A stretch of 64,000 nt of DNA, taken from Tanypteryx hageni. Its lineage: Eukaryota; Arthropoda; Insecta; Odonata; Petaluridae. This document shows, in pieces, positions 1 through 11,660 of the stretch. The number at the start of each line of letters is the position of its first letter. Within the stretch, counting starts at the first letter, position 1. The DNA lies in assembly GCA_028673005.1 (NCBI GenBank), contig CM054117.1:52511870-52575869 (forward strand). Reading direction: 5' to 3'. The notes below the pieces were generated by a model. It had not been told where the DNA came from. It made no database searches and saw only the letters and a program-made list of their open reading frames with translations. The translations under genes and the position numbers were made by a program.

Positions 1-745
1 CAGGACGTGTTATTTTAAAGTAATCCAGAAAAAAGCTTTTGATATCAGTTTCTGCATTAAAAAAGTTAAGGATTATTCCAATTATATTAAGAAAATTTGA
101 GAAATTTTGACAGTGTATGGGACAGAGTGAATATGACATGTTCAAATAACGATGATTCTTTCCAAATAAAAAGACTCAACTATCATCTCAAGCAAAGACA
201 AAAAGTCCTTATATAGGAGAAATGTTTTTGAAATTATTGATGTCATTTGCATGAATATCGCCGACAGGTTCAGTGGCATTTCGAAACTAGATACAAGACA
301 CTAAAGATTTCCAAAAAAGTATCCAGAAGAAAGTTTTTTGCTTAAAACAGACTTAAGGCAAATTCTTTGATTTTCCAGCCTGAGAAGTGAGCTCTCTGTG
401 CTTTACAAAGGTCCAGACTTGCATAAAAACAACGCTGTAGAGCTAAATCACTATCTGAAATCGTCGGACTTAACTGATGTATTTCCCGAAGTGTTCAGAC
501 TCACAGAACTAACTGTCACCATCCCAGCATCCAGTTCCTATGTGGAGAGATCCTTCTCTGCATTGAAGAGGATTAAAACTTACCTGCAAAACACACAAAG
601 TCAGGAACGACTGTCATTTCTTTCTCTTTTAAGCATTAAGAATGATTTTTTGCTGAAATTACGCCGGGGAATAACGATTTACGACGACATGACTGACATC
701 TTCGCAAGAAGAAACCGGAGAGTTGAACTACACTACAAAAAATGA
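1..745 (+). pseudogene. hAT-superfamily transposase remnant (C-terminal half, ZMYM1-like)
   Basis: The clean part (371-745) encodes the C-terminal hAT dimerisation region. It reads LRSELSVLYKG near 380-412, then a block containing TVTIPASSSYVERSFSALKR and a tail with RLSFLSLLSIKNDFL, the order found in the hATC domain of ZMYM1-like and TTF-type hAT transposases. Further left, frame-shifted pieces are still readable, for example RRNVFEIIDVICMNIADRF at about 215-275, with an in-frame stop at 368-370. The copy is therefore broken, and it also starts before the window. The stop codon is at 743-745. I could not define the 3' terminal inverted repeat; the neighbouring Tigger remnant begins within 100 bp on the other strand. 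The family call is strong; the exact subfamily is inferred. Confidence 0.8.
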
Positions 746-837
746 CGTGCTTGTACATTTTATAACATTATATTTTGCTTTTTTTTCCTGTCGGTGTAGA
801 ACAGCTTTCCATATTTCAATAATAACGCCTCGCCACT

Positions 838-2245
838 GTTACTAACAATGCTGGCGTGAGCTGATCCTCCTCTTCATGCATCTCTTCCTCGTCTTCATGG
901 GACTCGAACATCTGCAGCATTTCTTCCTCAGTCAACTTCTCCTGGGACGAGTTCAAAAGTTTTTCTTATTCTTCTTCTCCCAAATCATCAAAACCCTCAC
1001 CATCCACAGCACTTGCCAGCTGCAGAATCTCCGTCACCTCAGAAGTTAGTGTAAAAAAACATTGGGCATCGTTCACAACTCTGCGCCATAATTTAAAGTT
1101 CACTGAATCACCTCATCCCATGATGCTATGATGTCTGCAATTGCGTGGACAATGTATAACTCACGCCAGAAGTCTGGGAGGCCACTCTCAGGTTTCTACT
1201 TTAAGGCCTTGAGAAGTTTCTTCGTGGTCCTCCTGGTGTAGTAGCACTTGAAGGTTTGATAACTCCCTGGTCTAGAAGTTGGAGTATGGAAGTCATGTAG
1301 GGTGGCATAAACACAAACTGCACATCTTGGTTTATACTTTGCAAAATTACAGACGGATGACAAGGAGCAATATCAAGAACAAGGTGAACCTTGAATGGAA
1401 GGTCCTTTTGTGCAAGATATTCTCTTGCCCGGGGCACAAAATAGGAGGTGAATCAATCTATGAATATGGCTGCCGTTACCCGTGCCTTCCTGTTAGACTG
1501 CCAAATAACGGGTAAAAGGGAATTATGCTTACTCTTTAATGCCCTGGGGTTCTGTGTACGGTAAACCAGCAGAGGTTTAAATTTAAAATCCACCGATGCA
1601 TTGGCGCAGAAAATCAGGGTAAAGCGGTCTTTGGCGGTCTTGAACCCAGGCTTCAACATTTCCCGTTTATTGATGTTGGTTCTCGATGACATCCTTTTTC
1701 AAAATATTCCTGTCTCATTGAACGCTTAGTGGAGTGGTAATCGTCCTCTTCAGGTATCCTTAAAAGCTCTTTCTGGAACCACGTTGCAGCTGGATGGTCA
1801 GCAGAAGCACTCTCACCAAAAAACTTGACGTTGTACAGATTGGGACACTTTATGAACTGAACTGAAACCAACCATCACTAAATTTACAGTCTTTTGAAGG
1901 CTCTCCTCCCTTTTCACAAACAGTTTCGTAGATTCACTACATCTTCTCCTGGATCACGCTGCCACTGAGTGCCAGTTCCTTCTGTGCCTGCTCCTCAATC
2001 CAAGTGTTCAGTAACCTCTTCCTTATTATGCTACACGGACCTATTACACATACTCATTATGGAATCACTACTGGCAACGGCAGTCGCAAGACTCGCTCTC
2101 TTGATCTTTCGAATGGTGCGATTAGTTGATTCATTCACTCCATACTCACGCGCCAAGTGCCAAAACACCAAAATGTTCCGCCGATACATTTCAAAGAATT
2201 TATTTCCTCCTTGCGATGTCTGCCTTTGGCGTGCATACAGAAACT
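838..2245 (-). pseudogene. Tigger/pogo-type DDE transposase remnant
   Basis: Read on the minus strand from about 2245 downwards, the frame-shifted pieces follow the order of a Tigger (pogo superfamily, CENP-B-like) transposase. First comes an N-terminal helix-turn-helix with HLAREYGVNESTNRTIRKIK (about 2165-2090). Next is the CENP-B-type DNA-binding segment with LLNTWIEEQAQKELALSGSV (about 2015-1960), then LYNVKFFGESASADHPAATW (1840-1780). The catalytic part follows: GFKTAKDRFTLIFCANASVD and NPRALKSKHNSLLPVIW (1650-1490), then FKVHLVLDIAPCHP and FMPPYMTSILQLLDQGVIK (1395-1255). An acidic tail lies at 1045-860. At least three frame changes and several stops make it non-functional. The usual alpha-helical C-terminus after the acidic tail is missing, so the gene is truncated on the left side. 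Confidence 0.85.
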
Positions 2246-2390
2246 AAGTGAATATTTGAGGCGCTGGAGGCATCGCGCTAAATTAAAATGTCGCAATGTT
2301 TTCGGATTATTATCTCGGACTCCTCCGCGTTGACTGAAAATGGGCCGCGTTGCAAAAAAATTGGTGTAAAAATACTGAGCGCAATACTGA

Positions 2391-2432
2391 GAACGCGTTG
2401 CATGAATCCGCGTGGCGTGAGGTTTTACTGTA
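2391..2432 (-). repeat. 5' terminal repeat of the Tigger-like element with TA target site
   Basis: On the minus strand the element appears to begin at 2430 with CAGTAAAACCTCACGCCACG, directly preceded by TA (2431-2432). Starting with CAG next to a TA dinucleotide is typical of pogo/Tigger elements, and the position is right for the 5' end of the transposase remnant at 838-2245. The partner repeat was not found at the other end, consistent with truncation there. Confidence 0.5.
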
Positions 2433-2487
2433 TACGATTTTCGATGTTGTTTTGTTAATTCCAAAAAAATATTATTTAAATATTTTA

Positions 2488-2935
2488 TAACTCGAGAATC
2501 GCTGGACATATTTTAATGAAATTAGGTATTATGGAGTTTCGCTGAAAATTGTCGACCGATTCTAATTTTGTTTAAAACCGGATCACACTAACGACCACAT
2601 TACATGAAGACATACATGTATTTTACAACGTGCCTCTTTTTCAACTCGGGAACCGCTGGACGTAATATAATGAAATTTGGTATTGGGAAGTTTTACTAAA
2701 ATTTGTCGAAGCATTCCAATTTTTGTTGAAATCGGACGATAATTACGACCACTTTACATGAAGAACTACATGTAGCTTACAATGTACGTTTCAACTCAAG
2801 AACTGGAGGGCGTATTTTGATGAAATTTGGTATTGGAGAATTTTACTAAAATTTTTCGATCTCAGAGAACTCATTTGGAAATTCTATGTATTCCGGCATG
2901 GAGTACACTTTTCCGTACTTGTTAAATTAGAAAAA
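2488..2935. repeat. Dispersed repeat, copy 1, with about three ~150-bp internal units
   Basis: Three diverged units begin near 2488, 2642 and 2791. Each carries a version of ACCGCTGGACGTA, then GATGAAATTTGGTATTGG, TCGACCGATTCCAATTTT and ACATGAAGACCTACATGTA. The shared right flank contains CATTTGGAAATTCTATGTA and CATGGAGTACAC. The same arrangement, including this flank, recurs at 24516-25105, so this is a dispersed element with internal tandem repeats rather than a private satellite. The wording of the unit resembles non-autonomous Helitron-type repeats of arthropods, but no terminus proves that. Confidence 0.75.
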
Positions 2936-3654
2936 TTACTTTTAGAAGTGATTGAATGTTAACGGAGAGTAAGTATCCGAACAATGGAATATCTCAGATG
3001 CATTCTCGGTAGATTAGATGTAACGTTGAATGAAACAAAATCGCGTGCAATAGACACGTTTTTTGGTCGTCACTCCCATTCTCGATTTAATGAAGCATAG
3101 CTGCGTTATTCATCCACCTCGTGAACTTTCACTAGCTCTTCAACATGGAAATCTATTCACCCGATTAATAAATGCAGGTTCTGTTTTATAATGAACCCAT
3201 TAGTCTAGTAAATAAATTTAGTCTTTGTTGTCATGTTTTTGTAACGGTTCTATCCAATCCAAAAATTAAATTTTTATTCAATAATCTTATTATCGAATTT
3301 CACTTGAGCAATTATTTCGCCTTATATTCAGAAGTATTTTCGATTTTATTCATTCGCTAACTTTTATTATCAATCAAAAATTCTTTTTAGGTGTTATTAA
3401 CGCTCTTTTAACATTTTGGATTAACTGAAAAAATGCGTAATGATGTGGCTTTGCCAGAGCTTTTGCAAAGCAAAGTCGTCGCACATGTGTCCACAGTCAT
3501 ATTCTCCCTTTTCCATATCTCTAATTTTATTTGTATCAATATAATCTTTCCCATTAAAATTTTTTATTTCGATCTCTTTTAGTGGATGCCTTCGAATTCA
3601 TATCATATTCCCGCAACCAAATTATTTCGCGAGAACTCGATCAACTTCCGTCTT
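2936..3654. other. No gene or element recognised
   Basis: AT-rich sequence. The only open frame (62 aa at 3172-3360, +) is low-complexity and hydrophobic, without any domain I recognise. Nothing else could be supported. Confidence 0.5.
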
Positions 3655-3760
3655 TGAGAATATTTTTGAAACGAGAAAGAAGTCTGCTATGACCGGGAAT
3701 CGAACTCGGGTATTTCACTTGCCGGGCGAATATTCTACCACTGAACTATCGTAACAGATC
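3655..3760 (-). mobile_element. tRNA-Gly-like SINE, copy A (left half of a head-to-head pair)
   Basis: On the minus strand the head reads TACGATAGTTCAGTGGTAGA from about 3752 and continues through a degenerate anticodon arm to GAGTTCGATTCCCGG (B box). This follows tRNA-Gly closely: A box TAGTTCAGTGG, B box of the GGTTCGANTCC type. The body that follows in copies B-D (conserved to ATTCCATCAA) is lost here after about 3655. It sits head to head with copy B, with a 13-bp spacer at 3761-3773. Its anticodon loop reads CCGGCAA, without the U33 of a real tRNA, so it is a retroposon head rather than a working tRNA. Confidence 0.75.
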
Positions 3761-3773
3761 AATTTTCCCGTTT

Positions 3774-3932
3774 GATCTGCTACGGTAGTTCAGTGGTAGA
3801 ATATCCGCCCGGCAAGTGGGAGACCTAGATTCGATTCTCGGTCATAGCAGACTTCTTTCTGGTCAAATATATTCCCGACATTACAGCCAATGCCTGTATG
3901 CGTAGGATCTTCAGATCGCTTTATTCCATCAA
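3774..3932 (+). mobile_element. tRNA-Gly-like SINE, copy B (right half of a head-to-head pair)
   Basis: The tRNA-like head runs from TGCTACGGTAGTTCAGTGG (3778) to CTCGGTCATAGCA (about 3837-3849). Its ends still form a near-complete acceptor stem (TGCTACG with CATAGCA, one mismatch), and an anticodon-like stem TCCGC/GTGGG is present. The body contains ATTCCCGACATTACAGCC, GCCTGTATGCGTAGGATCTT and the 3' end TTATTCCATCAA at 3921-3932, shared with copies C and D. A Pol III promoter (A and B boxes) is predicted from the tRNA parentage. Confidence 0.78.
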
Positions 3933-5203
3933 CTCCGCCTCTGAGTAAAGATGAAACAGCTGCAATTATTCTCGGATTAAAACATATATGTAAAAGTGTG
4001 CATATGAACGCACAACACGGGTCTGTTTCTGCACGTACTCTTCGCGAAAGGTATTTACACTTATGGATTGAAATCGGATCAATTATCTCGCATATAAAAT
4101 GAAAAAAGACCACGAAGTAAGATACTGAGTGGTCCGTGTTTATAAACAGAGAAGCACTTTAGAGGGAAATTTTTCCTTGTTCCTAGCGCGACCTTTTCCT
4201 CATTTTTAACGCGAATGGGATTTACTTCTATTTTTTGCGTGTTTCAATCGCTTTTGTTTCCGTCTTCCCACGTTCGAACAATTTATTTTTCGTCGTGGTA
4301 GAGTGGGGAGGCACATATGCGAAAAAAAGCAATTTCTCCTGTAGCGTTTTTTTTTAGATGTTCATCGCGTGCCGCGAACGTCGTCGACACTTTATTACGG
4401 GATGTGGAAATTATCTATTTATAGACGTTCCGTGCTCCGACAAAGAGAGGAATCTCGAAGAAAAATAATTAATATAGAATAACACTTCTCTATGGAAAGA
4501 GAAAAGATTTACTTACGAAGGAATCAAGTTTTATATTAATTTTCTGGCTATAAAATGTTTTTGGCCGCAATTTTTACTCTGATATTTAAAGAAAGTAATC
4601 TAAACTAATCCATCAAAAAATTTAACCATCTGATATTAGATTTTAGGTGATTTAACTGATTAGTAATTAAAAATTTGTAAGCATTTGTTTTTTATTACTT
4701 CCAATATGTTGCTTTATCATATAAACAACCCAGTTACGCCGGTTACTGGTTGGCTGGTCGCTGAAACCCCTAGATTTTGAGTTAAAGAATATACGAGTTG
4801 TGAACTTTATTTTGTAACCATCTGAACTGGCAGTGGAAGTGAGAAAGATCAACACGTATTTAAATATATTTAGCATTTAAATAATGTAACTATTTATAAA
4901 GGATAAAAAACTACAAACACGAGCGCGGAGTTTTTAAACGACGTTAGGTTTATTTATTTATGTTACGTAGTTAAATCTAAAAAAAGCAAGAGCAATAATT
5001 TTCCGTTTATTCTCAACTTTCTTCTTCAACCGCTTTAAGCTGTCAGGAGAAGGGTAAGATATAATTATCTTCGTTTTATGATTCTTGTATTACGTAAACA
5101 TAAAGCTTTTCCGTCAACTCGAATAAAAATACCCCTAAAACCATATCAGGTCATTTTTTGGTACAGATAAGCATACCGACGGTGAAGATCAAAATTAAAT
5201 AAA
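3933..5203. other. No gene or element recognised
   Basis: AT-rich intergenic or intronic sequence. I found no frame with recognisable protein similarity on either strand and no repeat seen elsewhere in the window. Confidence 0.5.
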
Positions 5204-5790
5204 CTGATGTGGGCAACACATGACTTTCTCCATATTTATATGGCAAATTACATGTTGTTAGCTCTGGGATCGTTGTCATTATTTACTTCCGGTTGACAGT
5301 TAAGAAAAGAAAAAGGAGCGTTACCAAGACTAAGCGTCAATTGTTAACAATAGTCTTAGGTAGGTGGCGTGGTGCTGGCAGCTAAAAATATAAGATATCT
5401 CTGAAACAATGCGTTATATGGAAAAATGTATCAAACAAAGGTTGTAGAAAATCAAATTTCCTACAACTTCTATCCCAATACATTTTTACATTTATCAAAT
5501 ATTAAAGCAAATATTTCAAAATAACGGATAAGTGACAAGAGTAAACACCCACATCCGGTCAACCGATTTTTACCAAAAACTAACTAACTTTTATAAAAAT
5601 GTTAAATATAAAATTTTGCGGTGACCTGATTAATAGTTTTTGAGTTAGAGCGCCCACAAAAATCTATCACATACAGACAGACAGACATAGACATCATCGA
5701 AAAAATAGTCAAAACGTGTTCAGGGGACCTTAAAACATTTATTTCCGTTGAAGTCTCGAATTCAATTTTCTCATGAAAAAAATACTTTAT
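5204..5790 (+). repeat. Dispersed repeat family R, copy 1
   Basis: It begins with TGATGTGGGCAACACATGAC and CTTTCTCCATAT, then a body from GGAGCGTTACCAAGACTAAG through GTTAACAATAGTC, CATTTTTACATTTATCAAAT and ATTAAAGCAAATATTTCAAA to a run of CAGACAGACAGACA, and finally ATCATCGAAAAAATAGTCAA, AAACGTGTTCAGGGGACCT and ATTTCCGTTGAAGTCTCGAA. The same order and wording recur at 30415-31060, so the unit is dispersed. No coding capacity is visible. The class (MITE or the 3' region of a retroelement) cannot be decided here. Confidence 0.75.
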
Positions 5791-6474
5791 ATTTTTACAC
5801 GGTTATTCAATCTATACGTGGAAAGAGATAGTGAAAATCACAGTTTAAAAAATATATACTGAGTTTTTTTGTCGTCATGAGGAACTCGTCTCGGAGAAAT
5901 TGAGGAATTACGTTTTATGATCTTTCCAACGTTTTCTTGAACAGAAAAATGATGTACTTCAGTGATATTAACAATAGGTTTTTCCCAAAAACTATTGGTC
6001 AACTTCAAGAATTGATGTTTTTTTAAAGAATTATCGACTCTATTACCAATGGGGAACACTGGAGAATTAATAAACGACCTTGGCATATCAGTATCAAATT
6101 TTGATCTGTGAATATCATTCATGATTACGACTATATTCGCTTTTACTTTTAGTGATGTGCTGAAGCGTAAACATTCAGTTAAATGTAATCCGGATTGATT
6201 ATCCTGCGATCCTATGTTGCCCCCTTTTAGTTTCGCTTATTTCTCTTTATAATTGTTGTTTCGCAGTATTTGCTGTTTTCTAATGCCAAGATACAGACGT
6301 GGTAGTATATTCCAGAGTTTCAATAAAGGTATAACATTTTAAACTACGTATTTATTTAAATGTTATTCTAATTATAATTCTATTTTATTAACGCTGTCTG
6401 TATGATTTGAAATGAATTCATTTCCAGGGTTAAGTATAATAGAAGTTTAGTTAACCTAAATAGGTAGTTAAATA
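5791..6474. other. No gene or element recognised
   Basis: AT-rich. The 94-codon minus frame (5838-6122) has no recognisable domain. Confidence 0.45.
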
Positions 6475-6605
6475 GAGAATTATCGAGCGCGTCTTGTGAC
6501 ACACCAAGTATCTCCAGTTTCCATAAAAGGTAATATTGAAAATCAGATGCGCATTTAGACTGCAAATTAGACGTCTTTGGTGGTTATTCATCGATAATAG
6601 ATTTT
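6475..6605 (+). repeat. Dispersed repeat family F, partial copy
   Basis: GAATTATCGAGCGCGTCTTG at 6477 and AAAATCAGATGCGCATTTAG plus GTCTTTGGTGG further right match the two halves of the fold-back repeat at 25355-25690, where the same phrases read GAATTATCGAGCTCGTTTTA and AAAAATCAGATGCGAATTTA plus GTCTTCAGTGG (the latter on the minus strand). Diverged but collinear wording at two places indicates a repeat family; its class is unknown. Confidence 0.5.
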
Positions 6606-9600
6606 TAATGAAGTAGTTATACTAGATGGTATCTATTCTTATTCTTTCTATTCACCAAAGCAGTTGCTCATCAAAAATGACGGAAAAATACGCTCCCAGT
6701 TGCTTAATATTATTTGCATCATCGCTTTATTTACTCGGAAGAATCATCAAAATTACAATAAACATTTATTCCTCTCGCTTGCTAAAAATCAACAACTTAT
6801 TTCCCGCTAGGTAGACAAAATATAAAGATATGTGATGAGGAAATATTTTCTTCAAATAACATTGGATTGATATTTACTGCTCAAATATGGCAACATAACA
6901 AAAAATAATGTTAAATAAATTTATGACAGTTGAACTGAGGGAAATCAGGATTTCTGTCGGCTTTGACAATTTTTTGGGTGGTTTGGGAAGGATCTACCTT
7001 GTCTCGCCTATAAAATAAATCTTTCGTTTTTACCACAAACGTGTTCAATTGCCGTTCAATCCACGATTTGATAAAAAAATTCATTCTCTCCGGTTTTTCT
7101 TGCAAGCGAAATAGAAAAGTTCTTATAGCGAAGCGTCGTTACAAGGCGGAGGCGTGTTATCAATTCTTCCGAGCCAATAGCATCTACCGAGCGATAGTTT
7201 GGACATACCAAAGCGCGCGAAAAAGGTACGGTATAACTTCAGAAAGACGAAATAAGAAAAACAAGACATTTTACGAAGAGTTATCCAAAGGAGTTCGTGC
7301 CACATGTCCGCCATTAAATTCATACGGAAAACCTTTCCAATCTGAAGGGGGAAAAAGAAGGCTTTTATCCGTTGCCACACCTTCGCTATTTCGAGACGGG
7401 AGGGAAAAAGGGATTGCCTTTTTTCCGATCGTATTTCTTCGATATATCCTGAAAACGTGCGAGAAAGGGACCATTCGTTTTCTTTAGTCGGCCAATTTCG
7501 AGAATATAATATGCTCTGCATTCTACCACAAAAGATAAAAAGAAAATCTTGCTTTACGCAGAACCATAAATGTTTATACATGCGTACACAAAGTTACTCA
7601 TTTATTTATCTGTTATTATTTGTTTATTTATTTTTTATATATTGAAGCGGAGTTAATTTTGCTTCTCTTTATTACGGATGACATTAGTTTCAAAAATGCA
7701 TTAAAATTTAAAGGTAACGAGTTTTAGGGCATAGAATAGAGTGATTGTCTGCAAGTCTCGAATAGAAAGCGAGTGACTTAAACTTCGAATTGGATTCTCA
7801 ATATTCTAAGATTTTGACTATGAAGAAAGAAAAAATGTTTATTCTCTGAAAACTGTCTTAAATATAAATCATAGACCGCGGTCAATCATATATTTCTTAT
7901 GAAATGTAGCAAAAAATAAATCTATTTTGGTTAAAATTATTTTACATTTTTAACTATCGTATGCTTATGAAAATAAATATGCATTATTTTGCTCTATAGT
8001 CGTCTTAAAATGCTTTAATATTTTTGCTTACTACTTTCATGCAAAAAACCAAATCCGCTAGAGACATTAAAAATGTGCCGGCCTATTTTCAAGCGTCATA
8101 AGTTTACTTCACGCAGAATTAGTTGGTTCGACAGAGAATAATTAATGCAAAATTTAAGAGTGGAGTTTTCGCAATAAAAAGTTATCTTTTGTAACTTTAG
8201 AATAAAACTGTTTAATATCAGTTAACCACACAAAACGTTAATCTAACTAGTGCGACGAAAGTCACTTGAACAGCTCTTCATTGATGCATACATCGAAGTT
8301 TCTTGACCAACCTTCGAATATCAACATTTGTGCAGTATGTCTGCTGAAGGCCCGTGATCATACGTTCGAAATGGTTTTCTCCACAGTCCCTATTACATTC
8401 AGATAGCCTTTCTGTCGTATCAGATCTATTATCATTCTCCAACATAATATTCTGCTACATGAGCTACATCTCATCTTCTATTTCCTCCTTTTCTATTTTA
8501 CATTATTTTTCCACCTCGTTTCTAAACATCTTAAAATTCCAAGTTACATATTTTAAAGAACTTTCTCTGGGCATTCGCGTTCCGTCCCATAAAGGACGAT
8601 ACTTTACGTCTCTATTTCATTTACACGCATAATCATGCACGTGCATATTTGGATGTACACATATATACATATAATCTCTTCATGACAATCCTTGCTATAA
8701 TAGGCCTTAACATTCGTAGGACAGATGGTCCATACTCAACAAGCGAGCGATGTCTGTTTGCCTTCCCACGGAAGATAAGATAAAGAGGTCTTTGACAGGA
8801 TTTTTTCGGCAAGCTTTTCCGCCACGATAAGTTTCAGGCTTTGAGAGCATGTGAACGTACTCTACTGAAGGTTGGTCAGGGGGAGAGGAGGGAGGACCGT
8901 ATTGGACGGATGAAATGTGTGCGTAAGTGGGAGGGAGTGAGTGATACGGCCCTTGCCAAGGGATAGACGTAAACATCGATAAAAATTGTTACCTACTTTC
9001 CGCTCCTCGAGCAGGGATTCTAGTCGTATATTTTCCTGATTCCGTGCTATTTTTGTTACTGCCGCTTGTTAGGTAAGGTCGGGTATAAAAATTTACGGCA
9101 AAAATTTGGAGAAAGATATAAGGTTAGCACGAAGCATAATATCCAGTTGCGTGTTTCGTGGTCGTACAAAAAGGTGGAATTATAGAATGAAAATGATGGA
9201 CGTTTTGAAATATTTTTCCTCGCTATCATTTCAACGTGATGTTCAATCCAATTACGCACCTCTCGCCCCTCGCTTCCGTAATATATTTTTGGTGTAATGA
9301 AAAAGCCGTAAGAACTTGAAAATGCCGAAGATTAGGTGATCTCGCAGACGCTAAATTGATCAGCGTCCTACGACCCATGCATGTGGTATTTATTTTACTG
9401 TGCAAACTACATATAATGTTTGCGTTACTAGGTTGAGCTTTATCTAAATTAAAGAATAGTCCTTACATCGTATTAGTGGTTATTGGGGAAACCAATTTCG
9501 AAAGTGTTTAAGACTGTCCAGTTACCTTTTCATCAAGAGCATGTGAAGCGATAATTTCGGTTTATTAAATGCCACAAAAGCCATCTCAGACTAATTATCT

Positions 9601-10704
9601 TCTTTCTCTATAATAATTTTTAGTTTGTTGTCGCTCTAGTTTGCATGTCCATTCATCTTCTGCATGACACTGTCTGATCAAGTTGCGTTGGGTATTCGAT
9701 TGGCTCTGCTTAATTCATCCACGAAACTGTTAAGCGCCTGTCTAGATTACCTAAACGCAGATATTCGAGAAGTTGTATTCTCTTATAAATTTCGATCTTT
9801 GTAATTTTAATACTCAATCAAGTTTTTGTTTGTAAATTTTTCCAGGTTGATAACTAATTCTTAATTGTTTTTAAATCGCTCGAGTGGCAGCTACAACGCC
9901 TTGTTCAAGTTCATCAGACACGGCACAGTAGAACTTGCCGCTTTTCTCAATAAGAAGTGGGTTCAGATCGCGTTTAATCACAAATAAACCCGATTTTCTT
10001 TCAAAGTTTTACCATTTTTACAGGTGTGTGAAGACTTCGATGTTCAGCTCTCTCGTTTTATAAGCGCCTACTGTGCATTATATTTGTTCTTTTGAATAAT
10101 TATTTTTAAATGCACATATTTACCGTGCAACCTACCAAAAGCGTATGGGAGGGACTGCCATTGTACCATATCATCATTACTTAAAATCTATGTTTTAATA
10201 TCTTATCACATTTGAGAAAAGAACCAGCAGTAATTATTGTCCATAGCAATTATTTCCAAGTATTTTCTTCTACAATATGATCTAGCCGTATACTCCTTTG
10301 ACACTCCTTGATACAAATATGGCACACGCATCCCTAACGCGCGTGATTTTTAAACTCCAAATTGTAAAAACGGTTCTACTTGATTGTTTATTATCACTTA
10401 ATATTATTTTTACCGTGTATATTAGAGAATCAAGTATGCGTGGATTGTTTGGGGGTAGTGATCGACCAGTCTGGTGAATGATCTCTGTGTTAAGGGTTGA
10501 AATAAGTTTTCGTTGTTTCAAAGGCTTTTATGCTTTTTTCCGCATTGGCCCTAGTGAAATCTACTTACCTCATCTTTAACAAACTTTTTGCTGTCCTAAA
10601 ATTTCGAGACCTTAATAGTGATACTATTAACTTCCACTCATTTACTACAGAGAAAGGGATAATTACGCACCATATACACAGTAAGATTCTCCTTTCGACG
10701 CGGT
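6606..10704. other. 4.1 kb without a recognisable gene
   Basis: No domain-bearing frame was seen. The two longest frames, 148 codons (+, 7041-7487) and 152 codons (-, 7123-7581), overlap on opposite strands, have no signal, membrane or catalytic signature I recognise, and give no hint of flanking exons. A moderately GC-rich patch lies at 7100-7480. I record this as unassigned DNA, probably intronic or intergenic. Confidence 0.5.
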
Positions 10705-10964
10705 TTAACCCTTTGAGTGCCACGCGACGATATATCGTCGTTTGCTTCCTAAGCACCAAGTGCCAACAACGATAAATCGTCAACCATGCTGAGTAAGCGT
10801 AAATTCGTCATAGTTCCACATGCAAATGACAGATGGTAGGAGATGATGATATCAATCGAAAGAGGACACTATGTAGTTCACGTATCTTCCGTTCTTTTTG
10901 GTTTGATTATTTGTTCAGTTATGGTTTTTTCGATTTCGCAAAATATTGCCTCAATTCTTTCAAA

Positions 10965-11129
10965 ATGGCTTCTATAGGCAAAGATAATTTCACTGTTAGA
11001 TTTGAGGACGATGAATTGTTTTCCTATGTAAACTCATTACGTGACGACGAATGTTATTTAGAAAAGGAAAATTTCGAGATTTTAGAAGATATTTGTGATA
11101 TTTTTATTTTTTCGAATGTAAAATCATAA
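10965..11129 (+). CDS. Short acidic ORF inside the piggyBac-like element (possible transposase N-terminus)
   Basis: A 54-codon frame starts at the ATG at 10965, whose context TTCAAAATGGC fits the insect translation-start preference. The frame is open upstream to 10833, but that part is rich in aromatic residues and looks like 5' leader. The peptide opens MASIGKDNFTVRFEDDELF and carries clusters of Asp and Glu (DDECYLEKENFEILEDI) before the stop. An acidic N-terminal stretch is common in piggyBac transposases, so I infer that this is the leftover start of the transposase after deletion of the catalytic DDD domain. No catalytic residue is present. It could also be a chance frame; expression is unknown. 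Confidence 0.4.
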   Translation: MASIGKDNFTVRFEDDELFSYVNSLRDDECYLEKENFEILEDICDIFIFSNVKS

Positions 11130-11139
11130 CAAAATATTT

Positions 11140-11660
11140 TTTTAAATTTATAAATAAATTTTATGTGTACATAATTTTATAGAATATAATGTTTTATATA
11201 TCATGTCTGCAATTACTGTAAGAAACACGTAAAAATATGAATAAATAGCGTGTATGTGATTTTTCACAGAGACTGATGAAAAAGTGCTAAAATGGCAGTT
11301 ATGCAAATAATATTTTCTGTAATTTCATTTTTTAATATTTTTTGAGGATTTTTGCAATGTTTTACTTGGATATCTTGCCTTTATGAAAATGAGTTAAATA
11401 TACTAGCGAAATGAATAAAATGCTACACTTTATTCAATGTAAAGTTGACTTTTCATTTCTTTTATTAAAAAATGAAAAAAAAAATTTTTTAAACAAATAA
11501 TCACAATATGAGCTCTAACATTCCCTTAATATAATTAATATCTGTAATCATTTGTGCAATTACTGAAAGAATCAGGCAAGAATGTGAATAAATAGCGTGT
11601 ACGTGATTTTTCTTGGAGATTGATGCAAAATTGCTGAAATAGCCATGGCACTTTTTGGTA
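11140..11660. repeat. Internal duplication inside the piggyBac-like element
   Basis: Two stretches about 330 bp apart share wording: TCTGCAATTACTGTAAGAA with TGAATAAATAGCGTGTATGTG (about 11205-11265), and GTGCAATTACTGAAAGAATC with TGAATAAATAGCGTGTACGTG (about 11552-11607). Both are followed by TTTTTC and a GAGACTGATG or GAGATTGATG phrase. The similarity extends left into AT-rich DNA. This is an old internal tandem duplication of the non-coding part of the element. Confidence 0.6.

Noticed and set aside
3774..3850. Functional tRNA-Gly gene
   Set aside because: Anticodon loop CCGGCAA lacks U33 and the GCC anticodon, and the sequence continues into a body shared by other dispersed copies, so it is a SINE head.
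7041..7581. 148- and 152-codon frames on opposite strands
   Set aside because: Mutually overlapping, no domain, no splice context; each could arise by chance in a stretch with few stop codons.
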